Shown here: in pieces, positions 53,310 through 60,076 of the stretch
Numbering within the stretch: the first letter of the stretch is position 1
How the letters are laid out: every line of letters begins with the position of its first letter
NCBI GenBank assembly: GCA_026002045.1
Contig: BOAV01000001.1
Location: 10,848 to 74,847, forward strand
Source of the DNA: Spirochaetia bacterium
GTDB lineage: Bacteria > Spirochaetota > Spirochaetia > Treponematales > Breznakiellaceae
Length of the DNA stretch: 64,000 bases
Direction: 5' to 3'
The notes under the pieces: model-generated
Databases searched by the model: none
What the model saw: the letters and a program-made list of their open reading frames with translations, nothing else
Told to the model about the DNA's origin: nothing
Made by a program: the position numbers and the translations under genes

Positions 53310-53370
53310 GAAACATTTTGTTTTTCATTGACCCGGCGGGTCGGCTTTAAAGCCCTGTTTTGCTCCCCTT

Positions 53371-54348
53371 TTATACCCGGTATTTTTTTATCTCATCAAA
53401 TTCCTTAAGGAAAGCCAAATCTGTTTTGACCCCCTCGCTGTGACGCATCGCCTCAATGAGCTGGCCCTGGCTGCTGAATGAGGTAACGGAAACTGCCGGA
53501 AATGGCTGGACATTGAAATAGAGGTACGCCAAATCGGCAACGCTTAAGCCCGTCTCCCGGCTGAAGGCTTCCGCTTTTGCAAATATCCGGTCATTTTCGG
53601 GGCATTGATAGGTGGCTTCGATCTTCGGCGGGATGGCGGTTCCCCGGCTTCTGCGGATAAAATACCCCTTGGAAAGCCCGGTAAAAGCCATGGCGCTGAG
53701 CTGGGTTTGGGTATGGTACCCATAGGTCTCCCCATCCATCAGAACCCAGTTTTTGTTGCTTACCTGCTCCGCGCGGATATCCGCCAGGGCCCACATCAGT
53801 TGGTTGCAGATAAAACCGGGGCTCCCTTTCTTATCCGCATATGCCCGTGCGGCGCGGATGCGTGCAAGGGTCCAGTTTGAACAGCCGTACCAGCGGATCT
53901 TCCCCGCTTTTACCTGTTCATCCAGACAATCAATAAGCTCTTCTACCGACCGGTGAATATCATCCCGCTGCAAAAAATACAAATCGATATAATTGGTTTG
54001 CAAAGCCCGCAGGCTCCCGTCAAGATCCTCTTTGACGGCATCCGGGCTTACCCGCGGCAGATCCTTCCCGTCAAAAAGGGGATGCGCCCCCATGGTACCC
54101 AGGATGATCTTGTCCCGCGTTCCCCGTTCCTTTATCCACTGCCCAATGATAAGCTCGCTTTGGCTTTTTGGGCCCGGCAGCCAGTCACAGAATGAATGGG
54201 CCGTATTGATCGTATTCCCCCCGTGATCAAAGTAATAGTCCAACTGGGCTTTACAATCCTCCACCGGTACCATGCCGCCATAATGGGCGGTTCCGATGGA
54301 CATCCGGGATACCCTTAAGTCCGTATGAGTCAGCTGAATATATTCCAT
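53371..54348 (-). CDS. Aldo/keto reductase homologue lacking the catalytic tetrad
   Basis: A 325-residue protein with the full aldo/keto reductase barrel pattern (LRVSRMSIGTAHYGG, YIDLYFLQRDD, YGCSNWTLARI). At all four catalytic positions the residue differs from the family: Asp is Asn 48 and Tyr is Phe 53 in the NTAHSF segment, Lys is Met 86 (GTMGAH) and His is Gln 127 (FLQRDD). The reading frame and ribosome site are intact. It may bind a nucleotide or sugar without reducing it, or use other residues. It lies upstream of the third ABC importer, with a separate promoter between them. Confidence 0.78.
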   Translation of the reverse strand: MEYIQLTHTDLRVSRMSIGTAHYGGMVPVEDCKAQLDYYFDHGGNTINTAHSFCDWLPGPKSQSELIIGQWIKERGTRDKIILGTMGAHPLFDGKDLPRVSPDAVKEDLDGSLRALQTNYIDLYFLQRDDIHRSVEELIDCLDEQVKAGKIRWYGCSNWTLARIRAARAYADKKGSPGFICNQLMWALADIRAEQVSNKNWVLMDGETYGYHTQTQLSAMAFTGLSKGYFIRRSRGTAIPPKIEATYQCPENDRIFAKAEAFSRETGLSVADLAYLYFNVQPFPAVSVTSFSSQGQLIEAMRHSEGVKTDLAFLKEFDEIKKYRV

Positions 54349-54380
54349 GTCTTCATTTCCTTCTTTTAATATGCTTACCC

Positions 54381-55514
54381 CTACTTCCCCGCTGTCTCCT
54401 GAATCACTTCCAATGTCCGCTCGGCGCAGCGGTCCCAGGAGAAGGACTTCACCCGCTCAAGGCCAAGTCGGCGGCATTCACGGGCGGTTTCACGTTTGGC
54501 GGTAAGGGTGACCATACGGTCCGCCATGTCTTCGGGATCCAGGGGATCAAAGTACAAAGCGGCGTGTTCGGCGGTTTCCGGGAAAGAAGCGGCCCGGGCG
54601 CAGGCTACGGGGACGCCGGAGGCCATGGCTTCCAGGACGCTCAGGCCAAAGCCTTCATACATTGAGGGGAAAACGCAGATATCCGCGCCGGAGTAGAGTT
54701 CCGGGAGGCTTTTGAGGGGAAAATAGCCGGTAAAGAAAATATCGTTCCGATAGGGAGAAACGGCAGCGGCTTCTTTTACTTTATCGGCGCCGTGGCTGTC
54801 GCTGCCGGCCAGGACGAGGCGGTGGGGATAGCCGGTCCGCTCCTTGAATATGCCGAAGGCTTTGATGAGCCGGATGTGGTTTTTGACGGGGTGATCAATA
54901 CGGGAAACACAGAGCATATAGGGCCGGCGGAAACTGAAGGGCTGGATAAGCACCACGCTTTCCTCGTTCCGGGGCCGGGGATAAAAGGCGGAGAGGTCTA
55001 TGCCGTTGGGAACAACTTCGATGCGGGATTCCCTGACCCGGGTAAGTTCAATCAGTTCCTGCTTGACCCAGTTGCTTACCGCGATGATCCGGTCAAGGCG
55101 GCGCAGGGAGTTGGGGAGCACCATCCTGCGTACCGCCCCCAGATGTTCACGGGTCTTCCGGGTACCCCAGTAGGCGGCCATGTCGTGGACCGTACCAATG
55201 GTGGGACAGGGAGAAGACCGGGGGGGCTGTTTATGGGCGGCAGGGAAGAAACAGGCGTCATAGGACCGGGATTCGGCGAATTTGGGGTATTTGAAAATAT
55301 GCCAGATGGAATTGGCGGTTCTGCCTGAGACATTGCAGCTGGGGACAAATTCCATATCCGGGGCCGCCTCGTTATAGGCAAAACGGTCAAAATCCCAACC
55401 GAATAGCTCATACAGGGCGCCTGAAGGGGGAATTCGCTTGAGCAGCTGGGTCAAATAGACGCCGACCCCCGACTTGCCGCCATCGCAGGCAAAGGTGTCG
55501 ATACCGATCTTCAT
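54381..55514 (-). CDS. Glycosyltransferase, GT4 type
   Basis: A 377-residue GT-B fold enzyme. N-terminal GGKSGVGVYLTQLLKRI acceptor domain, then the C-terminal donor domain with YMLCVSRIDHPVKNHIRLIKAF and the E-x7-E motif in PSMYEGFGLSVLEAMASG. It transfers a sugar from an activated donor, probably to cell-surface glycans, at the cytoplasmic face of the membrane. No polysaccharide cluster surrounds it, so the acceptor is unknown. It stands alone between the ABC locus and the nrd operon. Confidence 0.85.
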   Translation of the reverse strand: MKIGIDTFACDGGKSGVGVYLTQLLKRIPPSGALYELFGWDFDRFAYNEAAPDMEFVPSCNVSGRTANSIWHIFKYPKFAESRSYDACFFPAAHKQPPRSSPCPTIGTVHDMAAYWGTRKTREHLGAVRRMVLPNSLRRLDRIIAVSNWVKQELIELTRVRESRIEVVPNGIDLSAFYPRPRNEESVVLIQPFSFRRPYMLCVSRIDHPVKNHIRLIKAFGIFKERTGYPHRLVLAGSDSHGADKVKEAAAVSPYRNDIFFTGYFPLKSLPELYSGADICVFPSMYEGFGLSVLEAMASGVPVACARAASFPETAEHAALYFDPLDPEDMADRMVTLTAKRETARECRRLGLERVKSFSWDRCAERTLEVIQETAGK

Positions 55515-55581
55515 TGTCTGCCCTCCCCTATGAAAAAAATAGTATACCAGATGGGGGAAGGCGTATCAAGTTGAAAACCAA

Positions 55582-56259
55582 TTAATCCACGGCTGTTTCC
55601 TCGTATTCATCCCAAGCCGGGTCCAGGCAGTTCCCCGGCCTGAAGGGTCTGAAATTCCAGGGGCTGTCCCCGGCCAGCGGCGCCAGGGCTTCCCGGTCGG
55701 CGGGGCCAAAAAAGCCGTTGGGCAGGTTCAGGCTGCGGAACTCGTGCGGGATGCCGGATGCGCGGATAAGGGCGGCGCTTTTTTGTAAGGCGGCTTCAAG
55801 GGAACCGGCGCCCGGTGACTGGGGTAGTAATACTGCGTACCGTGATGGGGCGATCTTTAAATCCATAGCAATATAATCGGGCCGGGTGTCGGGCGCTGCC
55901 AACAGTTCTTCAAGGACCGCCGGGAAGGTTCCATTGGTGTCAAGCTTTACCGACAAGCCGGGCAAGCCAAGCTTGCCTTGCGCCTTAATGCGGCGGATCA
56001 GAGCCGGCAAATCCCGGTACAGCGTAGGCTCCCCACCGCTTAAAACCACGCCCCCCAAAACATTCCGCCGCTTTTCGATCTGTTCCAGCGCATGTTCCAA
56101 AGAAATGCGCCCCGCTGCGCTTTGCGGCGTTAATACCAGTTCCCGGTTCTGGCACCAGGGACAGCGGAGGTTACAGCCGGAGAAAAAAATCACCGATGCG
56201 ATCTTGCCGGGATAATCAACAAGGCTGGTCTTTCTGAAAGAGATTTGGGCGTCCAACAT
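55582..56259 (-). CDS. nrdG: Anaerobic ribonucleotide reductase activating enzyme (radical SAM)
   Basis: A 225-residue radical SAM protein with the cluster motif CNLRCPWC (CxxxCxxC) after the FRKTSLVDYPGKIASVIFFSG start. It is expected to make the glycyl radical on the class III ribonucleotide reductase. It is longer than E. coli NrdG (about 154) and of the type seen with thioredoxin- or glutaredoxin-dependent NrdD. It is the last gene of the nrdR-nrdD-gly/trx-nrdG operon, separated by 61 bp that hold a repeat. Confidence 0.88.
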   Translation of the reverse strand: MLDAQISFRKTSLVDYPGKIASVIFFSGCNLRCPWCQNRELVLTPQSAAGRISLEHALEQIEKRRNVLGGVVLSGGEPTLYRDLPALIRRIKAQGKLGLPGLSVKLDTNGTFPAVLEELLAAPDTRPDYIAMDLKIAPSRYAVLLPQSPGAGSLEAALQKSAALIRASGIPHEFRSLNLPNGFFGPADREALAPLAGDSPWNFRPFRPGNCLDPAWDEYEETAVD

Positions 56260-56271
56260 AATAACAATTAT

Positions 56272-56309
56272 CCACAGATTACGGTTTATATAATTCGTGT
56301 AATCCGTGG
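56272..56309. repeat. Short inverted repeat between nrdG and the gly/trx gene
   Basis: CCACAGATTAC (56272-56282) and GTAATCCGTGG (56299-56309) are complementary with one mismatch, separated by a 16-base AT-rich loop. The sequence resembles the widespread CCACRGATTACAC-type intergenic repeats of many bacteria. Confidence 0.55.
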
Positions 56310-56320
56310 ACCCTATTATT

Positions 56321-56851
56321 CTAACTCGCTACCCGGTTTTTGAATGAAGCGATAGCGCCCGAATCCCAGGCGCGGTCCAATTCTTCACCGCTGGCGGAAA
56401 GCAGTATTGCTGTGGGGGTGGATAACACATTCCGCCGGGCCGCCTCCGCAAGTCCCGCCTCGGTATCGGCGTTCACCAGATCCACGGGGATGCCCAGCCG
56501 CCCCGCCGCTTCCTTTGCGGAAGGGCAGGCGGGGCAGGCGGGGCGCACGAAGAGCAATAGACGGGCTCTTTCGGTTTTCTCCACCGCATTGCGGGATTTT
56601 GTTTTCCCCCGCAGTGTTTCTGCGGGAACCGATGCAGTATTTCCGCCCTTTTCCTGTAAGCAGGACAGGGAGACAGCGGCATCGTAAAGCCGCCGCTCCC
56701 CATATTCTTCCCGCTTCCCCCGGTTCCAGTTCCGCACCGAACGGTAATAACCAACGATCCGGCTGTACACCTCCGCAGGCGTCCCTTCCACTGCTGAAAG
56801 GGTCTCCCTCGCCGCGGCCAAATCTTTTTCAATCTCCTCAAGGGTTCGCAT
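56321..56851 (-). CDS. Separate glycyl-radical domain fused to a CPAC thioredoxin-like domain
   Basis: A 176-residue protein. Residues 1-22 are a charged helix. Residues 28-52 (VYSRIVGYYRSVRNWNRGKREEYGE) are the C-terminal glycyl-radical loop of class III ribonucleotide reductases, with the expected radical at Gly 34. Residues 96-176 form a thioredoxin-like domain with CPAC (Cys 106, Cys 109) and the cis-proline segment STPTAILL. The NrdD protein encoded just upstream ends before this loop. It has its own AGGAG site, 39 bp after the nrdD stop. It probably brings both radical and reductant to NrdD. Confidence 0.75.
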   Translation of the reverse strand: MRTLEEIEKDLAAARETLSAVEGTPAEVYSRIVGYYRSVRNWNRGKREEYGERRLYDAAVSLSCLQEKGGNTASVPAETLRGKTKSRNAVEKTERARLLLFVRPACPACPSAKEAAGRLGIPVDLVNADTEAGLAEAARRNVLSTPTAILLSASGEELDRAWDSGAIASFKNRVAS

Positions 56852-56890
56852 GTTCTTTTTTCTCCTGTACTTTTTTAACCGGCCCCGGCT

Positions 56891-58957
56891 TTAGCCGGCC
56901 GCCAGCAGGGTTTCCTTTTCTTTTTCCAGTTCCGCAATTTGTTTTTTAATTGCCGCCTCCTTTTCTTCTTTGCATTTGGGGCAGTGGAAATGTTCCCCCT
57001 TCAAATACCCATGGACCGGGCACACCGAAAAGGTGGGTGAGATGGTGTAGTAGGGAAGGCGGTAATTGGCGGCGATGCTTTTTACCAGATCCCGGCAGAC
57101 CCGCCAATCCTTGATGGCCTCGCCCAAAAAGGCGTGGAACACGGTTCCCCCGGTATAGGCGGTTTGCAGGGCTTCCTGCTGATCCAGTGCATCGAAGATG
57201 TCCTCGGTTTCCATCACCGGCAGCTGGGTGGAATTGGTGTAGTAAGGCTCATCGGTCCCCGCGGTAATGATCCTGGGGTAGTGTTTTTTGTCGTGCTTGG
57301 CCAGCCGGTAACTGGTGGATTCCGCCGGGGTGGCTTCAAGGTTGAAGAGTTCCCCGGTTTCTTCCTGGAAGTCCGCGAGCCGTTCCCGCATGAACTTCAG
57401 CACTGCAAGGGCAAAGGAGCGGCCTTCAACAGTCGCGATACTGACGTTCTTCCCCAAAAAATTTTGCAGGCACTCGTTCATCCCCACAAGACCGATGGTA
57501 TTAAAATGGCTGTCAAAATTTTTCAGGTACCGTTTGGTGTAGGGGAAGAGCCCCGACTCAAAGAGTTTTGTTACCGCCTTGCGTTTGATCAAAAGGCTGT
57601 CCTTGGCCAGCGCCATGAGCTTTTCCAGACGGCGGTAAAAATCGACTTCGTCTTTTGCAAGGTAACCGATCCGGGGCAGGTTGATGGTCACCACCCCGAT
57701 GGACCCGGTAAGCTCGTCGGAACCGAAGAGGCCGCCGCCGCGCTTCCGGAGTTCCCGCTTGTCAAGCTGGAGCCGGCAGCACATGGACCGCACATCCTCG
57801 GGGTTCAAATCTGAATTGACAAAATTCTGGAAGTAGGGAGTGCCGTAGCGGGCGGTCATTTCAAAGAGGAGCTTCGCGTTGTCACTGTCCCAGTCGAAAT
57901 CCGCGGTAATGTTGTAGGTAGGGATGGGGTACTGGAAACCCCGCCCGTCGGCGTCGCCCTCAAGCATGAGTTCGATGAAGATACGGTTGACCCGGTCCAT
58001 TTCGCTTTTGCAGTCACCGTAGGTAAAGTCCGTTTCCCTGCCGCCTACCACGGCTTTGCGATCTTTTAAATCGGCCGGGCAGTTCCAGTCCAGGGTGATG
58101 TTGGTAAAGGGCGCCTGGCTGCCCCAGCGGCTGGGGGTGTTCACCCCAAAGACAAAGCTTTGCAGACACTGTTTGATTTCCCTGTCGCCCATGTTATCAA
58201 TTTTGACGAAGGGGGCGATGTAGGTATCGAAGGAGCTGAAGGCTTGGGCCCCGGCCCATTCGTTTTGCAGACAGCCCAAGAAATTCACCGCCTGCTGCAT
58301 CAGGGTGGAAAGGTGCTTTGCGGGCTTGCTGGTGATCTTGTCGGAGACGCCCCCCAGGCCCTCGGCGATAAGCTGCCTCAGGGACCAGCCCGCGCAGTAG
58401 CCTGAGAACATCGACAGGTCGTGGATATGGAAGTCGGCGTTCCGGTGGGCGTCGGCAATTTCTTCAGTGTAGATGTTTTTAAGCCAGTAGTTGGCGGTGA
58501 TACTCCCGGAATTGTGGAGGATGAGCCCCCCCAGGGAATAATTGACGTTGGCGTTTTCGTTCACCCGCCAGTCGGATTGCTGCAAGTAGCCGTCCATGGT
58601 GGAGTCGATATCCAGCATGAGCTTTTTGGCGTCCCGCATGGCCTCATGTTTTGCCCGGTAGAGGATGTAGGCCTTGGCCGCAGCGGTTTCCGGTGAACCG
58701 GGGCCGGCGCCCTCAATAAGGGCGGTTTCCACCAGATCCTGAATCTCCTCAATGGCGGGGATCGAATTGCGGTGCCGCCCTTTCATCATTTCTTCTATTA
58801 AATTCTCAACCCGCGCCGTTATGGACTCTACTCTGATGGCCTGTTCAGCCGCCCCGCCGCTCCCCACGGCGGCAAAGGCCTTTCCTACGGCCTTATAAAT
58901 TTTGAGCCGGTCATAGGCCTCAATTTCCCCCGACCGCTTCACCACGTTCCTGATCAC
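56891..58957 (-). CDS. nrdD: Class III (anaerobic) ribonucleoside-triphosphate reductase, catalytic part
   Basis: A 688-residue NrdD: ATP-cone (about 1-95, VVKRSGEIEAYDRLKIYKAV), the ten-stranded barrel with the catalytic cysteine pair region SMCCRLQLD (Cys 393-394), the NLPRIGY loop and the zinc finger near the end (CPVHGYLKGEHFHCPKC). After the zinc finger it runs into a charged helix and stops. The RVxGY glycyl-radical loop that follows in usual NrdD proteins is absent and is encoded by the next gene. The start codon is GTG 58957, overlapping the nrdR stop (GTGA). It makes dNTPs without oxygen. Confidence 0.9.
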   Translation of the reverse strand: MIRNVVKRSGEIEAYDRLKIYKAVGKAFAAVGSGGAAEQAIRVESITARVENLIEEMMKGRHRNSIPAIEEIQDLVETALIEGAGPGSPETAAAKAYILYRAKHEAMRDAKKLMLDIDSTMDGYLQQSDWRVNENANVNYSLGGLILHNSGSITANYWLKNIYTEEIADAHRNADFHIHDLSMFSGYCAGWSLRQLIAEGLGGVSDKITSKPAKHLSTLMQQAVNFLGCLQNEWAGAQAFSSFDTYIAPFVKIDNMGDREIKQCLQSFVFGVNTPSRWGSQAPFTNITLDWNCPADLKDRKAVVGGRETDFTYGDCKSEMDRVNRIFIELMLEGDADGRGFQYPIPTYNITADFDWDSDNAKLLFEMTARYGTPYFQNFVNSDLNPEDVRSMCCRLQLDKRELRKRGGGLFGSDELTGSIGVVTINLPRIGYLAKDEVDFYRRLEKLMALAKDSLLIKRKAVTKLFESGLFPYTKRYLKNFDSHFNTIGLVGMNECLQNFLGKNVSIATVEGRSFALAVLKFMRERLADFQEETGELFNLEATPAESTSYRLAKHDKKHYPRIITAGTDEPYYTNSTQLPVMETEDIFDALDQQEALQTAYTGGTVFHAFLGEAIKDWRVCRDLVKSIAANYRLPYYTISPTFSVCPVHGYLKGEHFHCPKCKEEKEAAIKKQIAELEKEKETLLAAG

Positions 58958-59436
58958 GACTTTTTCCCCCTGCGGGAGGATTTCCCCCCCATTTTCTGTA
59001 TCTCGCTGACAAATTCATCCAAATTTTCGAAATGCCGGTACACCGAGGCAAAGCGGATATAGGCCACTTTGTCCAGGGCGGCAAGTTTTTCCAGCACCAG
59101 GTCCCCAAGGGCCTTTGCATCGATCTCGTGGTTGCCCTTGCCCAGAATGGCGGCCGCGTCCTCAATCTCATTGATAAGGCTCTCGATGTTCATCTGGGAC
59201 ACGGGCCGCTTTTCCAGGGCCCGCTGGACCCCCCGCTCGATCTTTGCCCGGTCAAAGGGCTCCCGGCGATTGTCCTTTTTGACCACCATGAACTGCTTGT
59301 CCTCGATCCGCTCGTAGCTGGTGAACCGGTACCCGCAGCCGTTGCATTCCCGCCTGCGCCGGATAGCCTCCCCGCCCGCCAATGTCCGGGATTCAATCAC
59401 CTTATCGTCAAAATTGCCGCAATGGGGGCATCGCAT
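58954..59436 (-). CDS. nrdR: Transcriptional repressor of ribonucleotide reductase genes
   Basis: A 160-residue NrdR: N-terminal zinc ribbon MRCPHCGNFDDKVIESR...CNGCGYRFTSYER, then an ATP-cone (VVKKDNRREPFDRAKIERGVQRAL). It senses ATP/dATP and represses nrd operons through paired NrdR boxes. It is here the first gene of the operon it probably controls. The palindrome in the promoter is its likely target. Confidence 0.95.
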   Translation of the reverse strand: MRCPHCGNFDDKVIESRTLAGGEAIRRRRECNGCGYRFTSYERIEDKQFMVVKKDNRREPFDRAKIERGVQRALEKRPVSQMNIESLINEIEDAAAILGKGNHEIDAKALGDLVLEKLAALDKVAYIRFASVYRHFENLDEFVSEIQKMGGKSSRRGKKS

Positions 59437-59453
59437 CTTGTGTCGCCTCTATT

Positions 59454-59536
59454 CTATATATTCGGTATATAGCGCCGCATATATAGCGCTTTCTTACTTT
59501 TAATCTGATAATAACACGCTACACATTGTGTAGCAA
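59454..59536 (-). promoter_or_regulatory. Promoter and candidate NrdR operators of the nrd operon
   Basis: Minus strand: TTGCTA (59531-59536), 17-bp spacer, TATTAT (59508-59513). The perfect palindrome GCTACACATTGTGTAGC (59518-59534) covers the -35 and most of the spacer. A second inverted repeat, CTATATA-N5-TATATAG (59454-59472), lies 63 bp away centre to centre. The gap to the divergent gene at 59615 holds nothing else recognisable. Confidence 0.6.
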
Positions 59537-59614
59537 GTACCCTTTGCGGCATCACGCGTCTTTCGTATATATTTCCCCCTTGCGCTCCACCCCTTCTTCC
59601 AGGACAATTAAACA

Positions 59615-60076
59615 ATGACCGCCGATCAGAAAACTCATCTTGCCTCATTCCTCGATTTGACCGCCGACACCCTCCGGGGCGGTTACACCCGGGATCGGGA
59701 ACCATACGCCTTTACCGATTCGGCGCCGGCGCGGCCCCTGGTGATGCTTATCGGGGAAGGTCTTGAGGCCAAGGGAACGGCGGGGCAGCTCCTGGACAAG
59801 ATGCTTGCCTCCATCGGCCTTTTTCGGGGGAAGAACTGTATGAACGGCAATGGGGGGCAGATAAACGCACTGAGGCCGCGGTTCATCCTTTATCTGGGGC
59901 CGGCTGCAAGCGGGTCCCTCAATGTTGATATTCCCCTGCTTACCACCTATCACCCCGAGGAGCTGCTGCAGAACGCTTCCCTGAAACGCCCCGCCTGGGA
60001 GGATCTGAAAACCCTCCGCTCAAAACTTATGGAGCTGGACCCTGACTACGCCCTTTCCGTGGAGACAAGAACCTAG
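59615..60076 (+). CDS. Reduced uracil-DNA-glycosylase-like protein
   Basis: A 153-residue protein. Its pattern follows family 4/5 uracil-DNA glycosylases: VMLIGEGLEAKGTAGQLLDKMLASIGL, then PRFILYLGPAA and LLTTYHPEELLQN...RPAWEDLKTL. The GEAPGxxED catalytic segment is reduced to GEGLEAKG, and the iron-sulfur cysteines of family 4 are not present. The length is about three quarters of the family. It may be a structural or DNA-binding remnant rather than an active glycosylase. It is directly followed by priA (no gap), so a replication or repair role is likely. Confidence 0.65.
   Translation: MTADQKTHLASFLDLTADTLRGGYTRDREPYAFTDSAPARPLVMLIGEGLEAKGTAGQLLDKMLASIGLFRGKNCMNGNGGQINALRPRFILYLGPAASGSLNVDIPLLTTYHPEELLQNASLKRPAWEDLKTLRSKLMELDPDYALSVETRT

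Noticed and set aside
56852..56890. A sequencing frameshift or nonsense mutation as the cause of the split nrdD.
   Set aside because: Both polypeptides carry extra residues at the split that a simple break of the usual protein would not give, and the second gene has its own AGGAG site. A split gene is the simpler reading, though resequencing could still test it.
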